A DNA stretch of 64,000 bases from Chloroflexota bacterium (lineage in GTDB: Bacteria; Chloroflexota; Chloroflexia; Thermomicrobiales; UBA6265), in the NCBI GenBank assembly GCA_023389575.1, contig JAEWEG010000006.1:1-64000 (forward strand), given 5' to 3'. Of this stretch, positions 24,995 through 34,452 are shown piece after piece; positions within the stretch are counted from its first letter, which is position 1; each line of letters opens with the position of its first letter. A program made the position numbers and the translations under genes. A model generated the notes under the pieces. That model was not told where the DNA came from. It searched no databases and was given only the letters and a program-made list of their open reading frames with translations.

Positions 24995-26401
24995 CTAGAC
25001 GTTCTTGACCTCGGTGATCAACTTGCCGAGCGAGTCCTTCGCGTCTCCAAAGAGCATCGACGTCTTCGGGTTGTGGAACAGTTCGTTCTCGACTCCGGCG
25101 AACCCCGGGCTCATCCCTCGCTTCAGCACCAGCACGCTCGCCGCTTCGTCCACGCGGAGGATGGGCATCCCGTAGATTGGGCTGCCCGGGTCGTCCCGCG
25201 CCGCTGGATTCGTTACGTCGTTCGCCCCGATCACCAGCACCGCGTCGGTCTTGGCGAAGTCGTCATTGATCCGGTCCATCTCGTACAGATCGTCGTACGG
25301 CACATTCGCTTCGGCCAGGAGCACGTTCATGTGGCCAGGCATGCGACCCGCCACCGGGTGGATGGCGTACCGCACGTCCACGCCTCGCTTCTGGAGCTCC
25401 GCGGCCAGCTCCTGCACCGCGTGTTGGGCTTGCGCCACCGCCAGGCCGTAGCCCGGCACCACGATCACCCGTTGGGCGTAGGCCAGCGAGACCGCGGCGT
25501 CGTCCGCCGTCACCTCATGGATGGGCCGCTCCTCCGCCGCGTCACCGCCAGCCTTGCTGGATGTGGCGGTCGCGCCAAACGAGCCAAAGATGACGTTGGT
25601 AAGCGACCGGTTCATCGCCTTCGCCATCACCAGCGACAGGAAGACACCTGAGGCGCCGACGAGCGAGCCGCCGATGACCAGCAGCGGGATATCGAGTACG
25701 AAACCGGCCAGCACGCCAGCCACGCCGCTCGCCGCGTTCAGGAGCGCGATGACGACCGGCATGTCCGCGCCGCCAATCGGAAGCACGAGCAGTAGGCCCG
25801 CCGCCAGCGCGATAACGAATGTCAGGAGCAGGAAGACCTCGGCGGTGGCTCCCGTTCGAGCCCAGATCGTGATGGCGCCGGCGAGAGCCATTCCTCCAAT
25901 CAGCCCGGCGGAAATCGCCTGCCGGTTCCCGATCACGGTGGTCTTGGCCTTGATCAGGCCCTGGAGCTTGGCGAAGGCCACCAGGCTGCCGGTGGCCGCG
26001 ATCGAACCGATGATGCAGCCGAGGACAACGGACAGCACCGTCGTCCGGTCCATGTCCGACTTGCCCAGGAACTCCGTCACGGCGATGAGCGCCGAGGCCG
26101 CGCCGCCCATGCCGTTCAGGATCGCGATCATCTGCGGCATGGCGGTCATTTGGACGCGCTGCGCCATCAGGTAGCCGATGCCGCCGCCGATCAGGATCGC
26201 GATGACGATGAGTACATAGTTGCGTTCAACCTCGGCCAGGAAGAACGTCGCGATCGTCGCCAGACCCAACCCGGCCGCCGCGAGCTGGTTTCCGAACGGC
26301 GCCGTCTTTGGAGAACTCAAGCGATTAAGCGAGATGACAAGCATGATCGCTGAAATGAAGAACGCGGCATCGATCCACGCGTCGCGCCAGTTGTCGATCA
26401 T
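24995..26401 (-). CDS. pntB: NAD(P) transhydrogenase subunit beta
   Basis: The beta subunit binds NADP(H) and forms part of the proton channel of the energy-linked transhydrogenase. The 468-residue protein has nine or so N-terminal membrane segments and a C-terminal NADP domain with VIVVPGYGLAVAQAQHAVQE, IHPVAGRMPGHMNVLLAEA and VLVIGANDVTNPAAR. Its ATG overlaps the stop of pntAB by the ATGA arrangement, so the two are translationally coupled. Confidence 0.96.
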   Translation of the reverse strand: MIDNWRDAWIDAAFFISAIMLVISLNRLSSPKTAPFGNQLAAAGLGLATIATFFLAEVERNYVLIVIAILIGGGIGYLMAQRVQMTAMPQMIAILNGMGGAASALIAVTEFLGKSDMDRTTVLSVVLGCIIGSIAATGSLVAFAKLQGLIKAKTTVIGNRQAISAGLIGGMALAGAITIWARTGATAEVFLLLTFVIALAAGLLLVLPIGGADMPVVIALLNAASGVAGVLAGFVLDIPLLVIGGSLVGASGVFLSLVMAKAMNRSLTNVIFGSFGATATSSKAGGDAAEERPIHEVTADDAAVSLAYAQRVIVVPGYGLAVAQAQHAVQELAAELQKRGVDVRYAIHPVAGRMPGHMNVLLAEANVPYDDLYEMDRINDDFAKTDAVLVIGANDVTNPAARDDPGSPIYGMPILRVDEAASVLVLKRGMSPGFAGVENELFHNPKTSMLFGDAKDSLGKLITEVKNV

Positions 26402-26715
26402 GATCGCTGCTCCGTCGCTTCAGCCGCCGCCGGCCGCCGTTGCTTGAACATGCGCAGCATGCGGTCCGTCACCGCGTAACCGCCAACGACGTTTGCCGCC
26501 GCGAAGACAATGGCCAGAAATGCCAACGCCTCCTGCCACCACGCATCGACCGAACCCATCACGATGATCGCGCCGATGAGCACGATGCCCGAGATCATGT
26601 TCGTGGCGGACATCAGCGGAGTGTGGAGCGTGGATGGCACGCGCGTGATCAGCACCACCCCGAGAAAGAGCGCGAAGACAAAAACGTAGGTCCCTAACAG
26701 GAATTCCGAATCCAC
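26398..26715 (-). CDS. pntAB: NAD(P) transhydrogenase subunit alpha part 2
   Basis: A 105-residue membrane subunit with three or four hydrophobic segments (FLLGTYVFVFALFLGVVLI, then MISGIVLIGAIIVMG and others). In split transhydrogenases it supplies the membrane part of the alpha chain. The GTG at 26715 is preferred because AAGGAGG lies 8 bases upstream; the longer ATG frame would put this ribosome site inside the coding region. Confidence 0.92.
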   Translation of the reverse strand: MDSEFLLGTYVFVFALFLGVVLITRVPSTLHTPLMSATNMISGIVLIGAIIVMGSVDAWWQEALAFLAIVFAAANVVGGYAVTDRMLRMFKQRRPAAAEATEQRS

Positions 26716-26773
26716 GAGCCGAGCCTCCTTCGATGAGCCCAACAGCCTGTCTCAATCATTCGAGCGCGTCGCG

Positions 26774-28219
26774 TCAGCCCGGTTTGTCCGTTCCGTCGAT
26801 GTCGTCGACAGCGGGCTCCGCCTCGTCCGTTTCCGGTTCGCCGCCGTGATCCGCGACGACTTCTTCGGCGGGTTCCCCGGCCTCGACGACCTCTGCGCTG
26901 TCCTCGACCACGATGGCGTCATCGGTAGCCTCGATCGCCTCGACCTCCGACTCCGGCGCTTCCTCGATCTCCGCTGGCGGTTCCGTGACTGGGGCGGCCG
27001 CTGGAGCGGGTGCCGGCGGCGCGTCGTCCAGGTTCATCGCCTTCCGGGTCATCTCCTGGATGACATCGCCGTCCCTGGTGATGCACATCCCGCGGATGAT
27101 CTCGTCTTCCAGGTTGATGGTGAGCGCGCCGTCCTTGAGCAACAGTCCCATCAGGTTCTGCATGACCCTGGCGTACATCTGGCTGGCGTGGACCGGCATG
27201 GTGGCTGGAAGGTTGAGCAGGCCGATGATGGTGACCCCCTCGCGCACCACGATTTCACCAGGTTGGGTGAGGTCGCAGTTGCCGCCGGTTTCCGCCGCCA
27301 GGTCCACGATCACGCTGCCGGTGCGCATCGCGGCGACCGCCGACTCCGGAATCAACTTCGGGGCTGGCCGCCCTGGAACGAGCGCGGTGGTGATGACCAC
27401 GTCCGAATCGGCGATATGCGCGTTGAGCCCTTCCTGCTGTTTGCGGAGTTCCTCCTCCGTTGCCTGGCGGGCGTAGCCGCCGGAGTCCTGGGTGTCCTTG
27501 GAACCGGTATCGATTTCGACGAACTTCGCGCCGAGGCTCTCTACTTGTTCCTTGACGACGGGTCGGGTGTCATACGATTCGACCACCGCGCCCAGGCGCC
27601 TGGCCGTGGCGATTGCCTGCAGGCCCGCCACGCCGGCCCCCAGGACCAGCACCTTCGCGGGCCGGATGGTTCCAGCCGCCGTCATGAGCAAGGGGAAGAA
27701 TTTCGGGAGGTGGTTCGCCGCCAGCAGCACGGACTTGTAGCCGCTGATGGTGGTCATCGCCGAGATCGCGTCCATCGATTGCGCTCTCGTGATGCGCGGC
27801 ACGGCGTCCATGCTGAAGCTGGTTATGCCCCGGTCGGCGAGGCTACGGACAAGGTCGTGGTTCCAGAGGGGAGCGAGAAAGGCCACCAGGGCCGTGCCTG
27901 GCTTCATCGCGGCCACCTCGCTGTCGGGTCCCTCGAAGGTCGGCGCCTGCACCTTCAGCACGAGCGAAGCCTTGACGTAAACCGACCGCGCATCCGGGAC
28001 GATGGTGGCTCCGGCGGCTTCATACTCCTCGTCGCTGATCGAGGAGCCCTCGCCCGCCCCACTCTCCACGACCACGCTGACCCCGCTACCGGACAGACGT
28101 GAAACCGTGTCGGGTATCAGGCTTACGCGCGTTTCCCCTTCCGCAATCTCCTTCGGCACGCCAATGATCGTCCGGACTTCTCCCGTGGAGCCCGGCGTCG
28201 ACGTATTCGAGTCGGCCAT
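26774..28219 (-). CDS. pntAA: NAD(P) transhydrogenase subunit alpha part 1
   Basis: The soluble NAD(H)-binding subunit, 481 residues. It starts with the alanine-dehydrogenase-like fold (IIGVPKEIAEGETRVSLIPD), has the Rossmann motif VLVLGAGVAGLQAIATARRLG and the RQATEEELRKQQE segment before the mobile-loop region. The family core ends near residue 395; the last 80 or so residues form an acidic, Ala/Pro/Glu-rich tail of unknown use, probably disordered. It is first in the pntAA-pntAB-pntB operon. Confidence 0.94.
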   Translation of the reverse strand: MADSNTSTPGSTGEVRTIIGVPKEIAEGETRVSLIPDTVSRLSGSGVSVVVESGAGEGSSISDEEYEAAGATIVPDARSVYVKASLVLKVQAPTFEGPDSEVAAMKPGTALVAFLAPLWNHDLVRSLADRGITSFSMDAVPRITRAQSMDAISAMTTISGYKSVLLAANHLPKFFPLLMTAAGTIRPAKVLVLGAGVAGLQAIATARRLGAVVESYDTRPVVKEQVESLGAKFVEIDTGSKDTQDSGGYARQATEEELRKQQEGLNAHIADSDVVITTALVPGRPAPKLIPESAVAAMRTGSVIVDLAAETGGNCDLTQPGEIVVREGVTIIGLLNLPATMPVHASQMYARVMQNLMGLLLKDGALTINLEDEIIRGMCITRDGDVIQEMTRKAMNLDDAPPAPAPAAAPVTEPPAEIEEAPESEVEAIEATDDAIVVEDSAEVVEAGEPAEEVVADHGGEPETDEAEPAVDDIDGTDKPG

Positions 28220-28864
28220 GCAGCGTCCTACTCCTTCTCAACGTAGCAAGCCTCAAGATCGGGCTACGACACGTGATTGGTATGACGAAACCCGGAATCG
28301 AGGTCGCGTGCGCTGGTTGCCTCCTCCGTGGCCGCCGGACGACGAATCGAACCGATCGTTTCCGGCAAATCCTCAAGGGAGAAATGAGCTTGTTATGACA
28401 TTCGCGATAGCCTAGCAGATCACGATCCACTCGCATAGAGGGGGAACGCCTCTTCCGTGGAAAACGCTCTCCGCCTTGGGCGTTGGCCACAAATAGGAGC
28501 CAGCTTGGGCATGGAACCTTGTGCATCCGTGGTCAGCCTCGCCAGGTTTCGGGCGGCGTGTCCCGGTCGTGAGCCGACACCGACCTGCCGCTCGGTTGCG
28601 CTAATAGGGAGCCTCAATCGTGCCGCCCGTGGGCGACCCGTTTCTCGCCGGAATGGCGAGGAAGGTGCTGGTTTCACGCGGATTTGAGATTTTCCAACCA
28701 TTGTCTTGTGATATTATTGAAGCAGTCGGTCGATGTATCCGCCCTTGCTCACGGCCCATGTATCCATGGATCGAGGCGGGGCATCCTCACATCGGATTCG
28801 TGTTTCAATGGTTGTCCATTCCGGACCTTCCGGAATGGCGAAGACATTCGGAGGGACTTGCACC
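28220..28864. other. Divergent control region between pntAA and sodA
   Basis: About 645 bases with no supported gene. It must hold the promoters of both the transhydrogenase operon (leftward) and sodA (rightward). The AT-rich island near 28684-28720 is the best sodA promoter candidate. The short open frames here lack ribosome sites and motifs. Confidence 0.5.
28684..28717 (+). promoter_or_regulatory. Candidate sodA promoter
   Basis: TTGAGA at 28684 is close to the -35 consensus and an AT-rich TGTGATATTAT lies about 17-22 bases downstream. Spacing to TATTAT is longer than ideal, so the exact -10 is uncertain. It is about 145 bases before sodA. Confidence 0.35.
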
Positions 28865-29473
28865 ATGGCTCGTGAACTCGCACCACTCGGTTACGCGTTT
28901 GACGCTCTCGAACCGCATATCGACGCCCAGACGATGGAGATCCATCACGATCGTCATCACCAGACGTACGTGACCAATCTCAACAACGCCGTCGCCGGCA
29001 CCAACCTCGAAAACGTTAGCTCGGAAGACCTCGTCAAGGACCTCTCGCAGGTTCCTGAAGACAAGCGGACCGCCGTTCGCAACAATGCCGGTGGCGACGT
29101 GAACCACACCTTCTTCTGGGAACTGCTCACCCCGGGTGGCGCTTCCGCCCCGACCGGCGCGCTGGCCGATGCCATTAACTCGACCTTCGGCAGCCTCGAG
29201 GCTCTCCAGGAGAAGGTCAACGCCGCTGGCGCCGCCCGCTTTGGCTCCGGCTGGGCCTGGCTCGTCGTCAATGGCTCCGGCGCCCTCGAAGTCCTCTCCA
29301 CGGCCAATCAGGACAGCCCGCTCTCCGATGGACAGACCCCCGTCCTCGGTGTGGATGTCTGGGAGCACGCCTACTACCTCAAGTACCAGAACAAGCGCCC
29401 GGACTACCTGAAGGCCTTCTGGAACGTCGTCAACTGGGACGTGGCCGGCAAGAACTTCGACTCCGCCAAGTAA
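28865..29473 (+). CDS. sodA: Superoxide dismutase, Mn/Fe type
   Basis: The enzyme converts superoxide to oxygen and peroxide. The 202-residue protein shows all metal ligands: His in MEIHHDRHHQTYV, His in VNHTFFW, and Asp and His in DVWEHAYYLKYQNKRPDYL. The TPVLGVDVWEHAYYLKYQN form is closer to Mn enzymes, but metal choice cannot be fixed. GGAGGG precedes the ATG at 28865; upstream in-frame ATGs give non-family extensions. A strong terminator follows. No signal peptide, so cytoplasmic. Confidence 0.96.
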   Translation: MARELAPLGYAFDALEPHIDAQTMEIHHDRHHQTYVTNLNNAVAGTNLENVSSEDLVKDLSQVPEDKRTAVRNNAGGDVNHTFFWELLTPGGASAPTGALADAINSTFGSLEALQEKVNAAGAARFGSGWAWLVVNGSGALEVLSTANQDSPLSDGQTPVLGVDVWEHAYYLKYQNKRPDYLKAFWNVVNWDVAGKNFDSAK

Positions 29474-29513
29474 CCAGCCCACGTTCCTGGCCCTGGCCGG
29501 GAGCGGGTAGCGA

Positions 29514-29546
29514 CGAACCCCATCCGGAATTTCCGGATGGGGTTCG
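29514..29546 (+). terminator. sodA terminator hairpin
   Basis: CGAACCCCATCCGG pairs perfectly with CCGGATGGGGTTCG (14 pairs) around AATTT, about 40 bases after the sodA stop. Confidence 0.75.
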
Positions 29547-29644
29547 CGCGTTTCCGGGACTGTTTGACGCGGGCGGGAGTTCTCTCGTACCGTAAGCCAA
29601 GATCACCCGACCTTCGACCAGCACGCTGGGGAAAGAGTATTGGC

Positions 29645-31078
29645 ATGACGAACAATCCCGCCTCATCAGCATGGCGCTCCGCGACGTCGCGCACTGGCCT
29701 GGTTTTGCTGGCGCTGGTCCTCGGCATCGCCTCGGTCGCCGGTGTCATGGCCCAGGCGCTTGGACCCGCCGGTCCGTCGCCGGCCTCTGGCGTGTCGGCG
29801 GTTATCGCCCAGGGGGTGTTCACCGTTCCGGTCGGCGACCAGGTCTGGCAGGTGAGCACCTACACCACCGAGGCGGATGCCGAGCCAATCACCATCGATC
29901 ACCCGGCGTTCGTTCTCGCCCGCACCACTCCGCTCCTCATCACCGACGACACCACGGGGAACCAGTCTCGCATCGCCATCGGCGAGGCCGCATTCCTGTA
30001 CCCGGGTTCAACCATTCAGCTTGAGACGTTCGGCCCGCCTGATGGGTTCATCTTCATCGAACTGACAGCGGACGGCGCCTTCAGCATTGGCGAGGACGTG
30101 CTGGTGGGCCAGCCGTTCCAGCCGCTCGCTGGCACGCGCGATCTCGACCTTGTCCGCACGATGCTCAACGAGGGTGACGAGTCGACCATCCCGCAGGGCG
30201 CGGGGCGCACGCTGGTGCTTGGGCTGACCGGTCAGGTCATCGCGTCGACCGGAAACCAGGAAGAGGTCAGCATCTCCCCAGGGGACATCGCCGAGTTCGA
30301 CGGACCGATCAGCTTCTCCGGAGCCGAAGATGGCTCGGAGGTCGTCACCGCCTACATCGGGGCGGTTGTCAGCTTCGGCGACGAGGGAGAGGCTACCGCC
30401 GCCGCGACGCCCGAGGCGGTCGTGACCGAGGAACCCACGGAAGCTCCGGCCACTCCGCAACCCACCGAAGAGCCCGTCGCGACGGTGGCACCAGCCACTC
30501 CAGAGTCCGAGCCAACCGAGGAGCCCGTCGAAACAGAGGCTCCCGCCACACCCGAGCAAGATGTTCCGGCGTCGCCAGCGGCCGAACCCGAGGACGTTCC
30601 ATTCACGCTCGTGGAAATCGATGGCGATCCTGGCGTCGATTCGGACTCCGATGGGCTGACCGATGCCCAGGAAGAGTATTACGGCACCGACCCGCTCAAC
30701 GCTGACTCCGACAACGACGGCATCAACGACTATCGCGAACTCGTGGACTTCGGCACCGATCCGCTCAATCCGGACACCGATGACGACGGCATCAACGATT
30801 TCAACGAGGTCTTCGTCTATGAAACCGACCCGCTGAATCTCGACACAGACGGCGACCTGCTTTATGACGGTGGGGAACTACTCTACCTCACCGATCCGCT
30901 CAATCCGGACACCGACGACGATGGGCTCACGGACGGTGACGAGGTCTATTTCACCCTCACCGATCCCACCAATCCCGACACTGACGGCGACGGGTACAGT
31001 GATTTCGAGGAGATCGAAAACGACTCCGATCCGCTCGACCCGGATGATCCCACTCCGGGAGACCGCCCGGCGGCGTGA
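29645..31078 (+). CDS. Secreted protein with thrombospondin type 3-like calcium repeats
   Basis: A 477-residue exported protein. An N-terminal hydrophobic signal (TGLVLLALVLGIASVAGVMA) precedes a domain of about 210 residues with no recognised family, possibly cupin-like from its short beta-strand pattern. A linker of about 80 residues rich in Pro, Glu, Thr and Ala follows. From residue 338 there are six repeats of the form DxDxDGxxDxxE...GTDPLNPD, the calcium-binding thrombospondin type 3/EF-like pattern. The repeats should give a rigid, calcium-dependent stalk. The ATG at 29645 starts the signal peptide; the longer frame does not. Confidence 0.85.
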   Translation: MTNNPASSAWRSATSRTGLVLLALVLGIASVAGVMAQALGPAGPSPASGVSAVIAQGVFTVPVGDQVWQVSTYTTEADAEPITIDHPAFVLARTTPLLITDDTTGNQSRIAIGEAAFLYPGSTIQLETFGPPDGFIFIELTADGAFSIGEDVLVGQPFQPLAGTRDLDLVRTMLNEGDESTIPQGAGRTLVLGLTGQVIASTGNQEEVSISPGDIAEFDGPISFSGAEDGSEVVTAYIGAVVSFGDEGEATAAATPEAVVTEEPTEAPATPQPTEEPVATVAPATPESEPTEEPVETEAPATPEQDVPASPAAEPEDVPFTLVEIDGDPGVDSDSDGLTDAQEEYYGTDPLNADSDNDGINDYRELVDFGTDPLNPDTDDDGINDFNEVFVYETDPLNLDTDGDLLYDGGELLYLTDPLNPDTDDDGLTDGDEVYFTLTDPTNPDTDGDGYSDFEEIENDSDPLDPDDPTPGDRPAA

Positions 31079-31113
31079 GCGAGCCACCAGATCGGGGCAC
31101 TGAATTGGCAAGA

Positions 31114-31147
31114 ACAACGACCGTGGCGAAAGCGCTACGGTCGTTGT
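31114..31147 (+). terminator. Hairpin after calcium-repeat gene
   Basis: ACAACGACCGT and ACGGTCGTTGT form 11 pairs around a 12-base loop, 35 bases after the stop; CGTTCC follows. Confidence 0.65.
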
Positions 31148-31292
31148 CGTTCCGACATCCCGCCGCTGGCGCGGGACGTGGGTCCATACTTTTCATCAAG
31201 CGGCCTTGGCTTCATGGCCTACCTCGTCGGCCCATACCAAGAGGTTCTAATACTTTTGTTTATGTTCTATTGGGATATGTAGTGTGGCATCT

Positions 31293-31336
31293 CGAAAAGA
31301 ACGGGATTGCATGAAGGCGCACTCCCGTTCTTTTCG
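31293..31336. terminator. Bidirectional terminator before ndh end
   Basis: CGAAAAGAACGGGA and TCCCGTTCTTTTCG form 14 pairs around a 16-base loop. A/T-rich arms make it usable in both directions; it lies 12 bases past the stop of the minus-strand ndh gene and faces the plus-strand gene on its left. Confidence 0.75.
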
Positions 31337-31347
31337 TCAGAGACTCG

Positions 31348-32712
31348 CTAAGACTTGAGCCGTCGCGGCATGACGCCCGTGATCAGGCGCGCGTTGCGAC
31401 CGAACCGGAAGTAGCCGAACGCCCACTGCGAAATCACCATCGCGCGGTTCCGCAGGCCGTTCAGGTAGAACACATGGACGAGCATCCACATGATCCAGGC
31501 GAAGAAGCCGTTGAAGTTCCGACCCTTCACCGACGCCACCGCCTGGTTCCGTCCAATCGTGGCCAGGCTGCCCCGGTCGTTGTAGACGAACGGCGCGTAG
31601 GCCTCGCCATTAACCGCCCGGATGATGTTCGACGCCGCCCACTTGCCCTGCTGCATCGCCGCCGGCGCGACACCCGGAACAGGCTTGCCTTCCGCCGTCT
31701 TGATGCCGGCCGCGTCGCCCAGCACGAAGATGTCCGGATGGCCTGGAATGTGCAGCTCCCGCTCCACCGCGACCCGGCCAGCCCGGTCGAGTTCGGCGAT
31801 TTCGCCAAGCGCCTTCGTCAACGGTGACACCTGCACGCCAGCCGCCCAGATCACCGTGGCCGCGTCGATGCGCTCGTCACCGATGTTGACTCCGCCCTCG
31901 TCGATGGCGGTCACCAGCGAGCCGGTGCGGACCTTGACGTCGAACTTGCCGAGGTCGGCCTCCGCCGCCGCCGACAACTCTTCGGGGAACATCGGCAGGA
32001 TGCGCGGCAGTCCCTCAAGGAGCAGGATCTTCGTACCCTTGGTGTCGATGTGCTTGAAGTCGTGCGCCAGCGTGTACTTCGCGATCTCGCCGATCGCGCC
32101 CGCCAGCTCCACGCCGGTGGGTCCGCCGCCAATCACGATGAAGGTGAGCAGTGCCTCGCGACGCTTCGGGTCCTGCTCGGTCTCCGCTTCCTCGAAGGCC
32201 ATCAGGATCCGGCTCCGGATGTTGATGGCGTCCTCGAGCGTCTTGAGGCCCGGCGCCAGCGGAGCCCATTCATCGCGCCCGAAGTACGAGTGCGTGGCGC
32301 CCACGGCCACGATCAGGAAGTCGTAGTTGAGGATCGAGCCTGACGCGAGGGAAACGGTCTTCCCTTCCGAGTCCACGCCCGTCACTTCGTCCAGGATCAC
32401 CGTGGTGTTGTCCTGGCCACGGAGGATGGACCGGATCGGCTGAGCGATGTTCGCCGGCGAAAGTTGCGCCGTCGCCACCTGGTACAACAGCGGCGCGAAC
32501 AGGTGATGATTGCGACGATCGATCAATGTCACCCGAACCGGGGCATCAGCGAGCCCCTTCGCGGCGTTCAGGCCCGCGAAACCACCACCGACGATCACCA
32601 CGTGCGGCTTGCCCCTGGCCTCACCAGACGGCCGAACGGTATCCGCCACCGATACGAATTGCTCCACTGCCTCGGGAACGGTTCCTGTGTCCTTGGTTAC
32701 TGTGTCGACCAC
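31348..32712 (-). CDS. ndh: Type II NADH:quinone dehydrogenase
   Basis: This single-subunit, non-proton-pumping enzyme passes electrons from NADH to quinone at the membrane. The 454-residue protein has an FAD motif VVIVGGGFAGLNAAKGL, the family motif NHHLFAPLLYQVATAQLSP, a second dinucleotide motif FIVIGGGPTGVELAGAIGE and a C-terminal membrane-binding region (FFAWIMWMLVHVFYLNGL). The GTG at 32712 has GGAG 6 bases upstream; the ATG frame adds 80 residues unlike the family. Confidence 0.93.
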   Translation of the reverse strand: MVDTVTKDTGTVPEAVEQFVSVADTVRPSGEARGKPHVVIVGGGFAGLNAAKGLADAPVRVTLIDRRNHHLFAPLLYQVATAQLSPANIAQPIRSILRGQDNTTVILDEVTGVDSEGKTVSLASGSILNYDFLIVAVGATHSYFGRDEWAPLAPGLKTLEDAINIRSRILMAFEEAETEQDPKRREALLTFIVIGGGPTGVELAGAIGEIAKYTLAHDFKHIDTKGTKILLLEGLPRILPMFPEELSAAAEADLGKFDVKVRTGSLVTAIDEGGVNIGDERIDAATVIWAAGVQVSPLTKALGEIAELDRAGRVAVERELHIPGHPDIFVLGDAAGIKTAEGKPVPGVAPAAMQQGKWAASNIIRAVNGEAYAPFVYNDRGSLATIGRNQAVASVKGRNFNGFFAWIMWMLVHVFYLNGLRNRAMVISQWAFGYFRFGRNARLITGVMPRRLKS

Positions 32713-33054
32713 GTAGTGCTCCGATAATCCAAACGACGACAGGGAGCGTTCGCGCCCTGCCAAAAATCCTTGCTCGCCGATGGAGGGGAATGCAATTCGC
32801 CGGAAGGGTTCCCGGCGTTGTCCACCCAGCCTCGCGCTGAGTCGTGGGGAGAGTAGCAACCCATGGGTACTCATGGCAACATCAACACCGCTTAAAAGGG
32901 GAGTTTCCACAAAATGGGCGGCCCCACATTTCATGACATGGTATGTTCCCATGCAAGACGTACGTCATAACCACAAACGTCGACGTGCGTCTTATAGAAT
33001 GTGGTTCCCCACCATGCGCGGCGGTACTTTCCGCCGTGACCGATTCTGAAAAGG
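32713..33054. other. Divergent control region between ndh and PHP gene
   Basis: About 340 bases with no supported gene. It contains a perfect palindrome GACGTACGTC at 32957-32966, a relative of the TGTACGTAC motif, and an AT-rich CTTATAGAAT at 32991-33000 that may be part of a promoter for the rightward gene. Confidence 0.4.
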
Positions 33055-34440
33055 ATGCGCACGTTGCCAGCAACCAAATCTTCCCCAATTGTCCTGACCG
33101 CACGATTCGAGGAGAGTGAAGCCGGCACCCTTCGTCACATCCCGTTCGACCTGCCCAGCGGCGTTGAACAGTTTCAGTTGTCGGTCGAGTACAACGATCG
33201 GATCGGCTCCGATCCCCGCCTGACCAATGGAAACACGCTCGATATCGGCATCTTCGACCAGCACGGCATCGAAACCGGCGGCGAAGGTTTCCGGGGCTGG
33301 AGCGGGTCCACCCGGGACACCATCGTGATTGGCAAGAAGTGGTCTACCCCTCCCTACCGCACGGGCAAGCCGAACCAGGGCACCTGGCACGTCCTGCTGG
33401 GCGCGTACAAGGTTGGAGCGTCGGGCCTGGACGCGACCATCACCATCGATCTCAATCCCGAGGTTGAAATCCCCGAGCAGGCTCCGGTTCCCGACATCGA
33501 ATCGCTGGTCCGCGCGGAACTGCCGAAGCCGGCCGAGCGCAACTGGTATCGCGGCGACCTGCACGGCCACACCATCTATTCCGACGGGAACGCCACCCCC
33601 GCCGAACTGGCGGTGAAGGCCTACGAAGCCGGCCTCGACTTCTACGGCATCACCGATCACAACCGCGCCCAGTCGCCAGTTGACCTCGTTCCGTCCGGCG
33701 GAGGCTGGCCGGTGCTGGTTCCTGGCGTGGAGGTCACGACCTACGCCGGTCACTTCAATGTATGGGGAACCGACACCTGGTACGACTTCCGCGATCCCAC
33801 GGCAGAAGGCATCCAGGCCGCCGTTACCGCCGCGCGCAAGGATGGCGGTTTCGTCTCGAAGAACCACCCTCGGCCATACGGACCCGATTGGGCCTACCCC
33901 GAGATCACTGGTTTCCACGCCGTCGAAGTGTGGAACGGCTGGTGGAATGCCCTAAACTCCGTTTCCGTTCGCGTTTGGGACGATGCGCTGCGGGACGGGC
34001 AGAAGCTCGCGGCCGTTGGCGGCAGCGATGTTCATTTCCCCGGTCAGCCGGGTAATCCGGACAATCCGCTCAGCCCCACACGGGTGGGCCACCCCACGAT
34101 CTGGATTCAGACGAAGCGGCCACTATCGCCAAAGGCCATCATCGATGCGATTAAGGCGGGAAACTGCTTCATCACCGACGCACCGGATGGTCCACAGATC
34201 TATATGACGCGCGAGAACGACCTGATCACCGCCCGCATCGTCGGCGGCAAGGGCACCGCGCTCGACATTATTGGCGCGAACGGGATCATCGCCACCGAGG
34301 CGATCACGGACGATGACCAGAGCTGGAGCTTCGCGCTCAACATCCTGGGCAAGGGGCAGCCCTACGTCCGCTCGCAAATCCACACCGAGTACGGTGGTCT
34401 TCGCGCCATATCCAACCCCATCTGGCTGCAGTCGAAGTAG
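33055..34440 (+). CDS. CehA/McbA-family PHP-type metallohydrolase
   Basis: A 461-residue protein with an N-terminal beta-rich domain (about 1-155) and a PHP metal-dependent hydrolase domain. The first metal motif is GDLHGHTIYSDG near residue 170, then GITDHN, GVEVTTYAGHFNVWG and later GGSDVH. The CehA/McbA group includes carbaryl hydrolase, but most members have unknown substrates. The ATG at 33055 lies directly against AAAAGG; a TTG at 33064 has better spacing and may be the true start. No signal peptide is seen. Neighbours give no functional clue. Confidence 0.82.
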   Translation: MRTLPATKSSPIVLTARFEESEAGTLRHIPFDLPSGVEQFQLSVEYNDRIGSDPRLTNGNTLDIGIFDQHGIETGGEGFRGWSGSTRDTIVIGKKWSTPPYRTGKPNQGTWHVLLGAYKVGASGLDATITIDLNPEVEIPEQAPVPDIESLVRAELPKPAERNWYRGDLHGHTIYSDGNATPAELAVKAYEAGLDFYGITDHNRAQSPVDLVPSGGGWPVLVPGVEVTTYAGHFNVWGTDTWYDFRDPTAEGIQAAVTAARKDGGFVSKNHPRPYGPDWAYPEITGFHAVEVWNGWWNALNSVSVRVWDDALRDGQKLAAVGGSDVHFPGQPGNPDNPLSPTRVGHPTIWIQTKRPLSPKAIIDAIKAGNCFITDAPDGPQIYMTRENDLITARIVGGKGTALDIIGANGIIATEAITDDDQSWSFALNILGKGQPYVRSQIHTEYGGLRAISNPIWLQSK

Positions 34441-34452
34441 CGATATCCGTCG

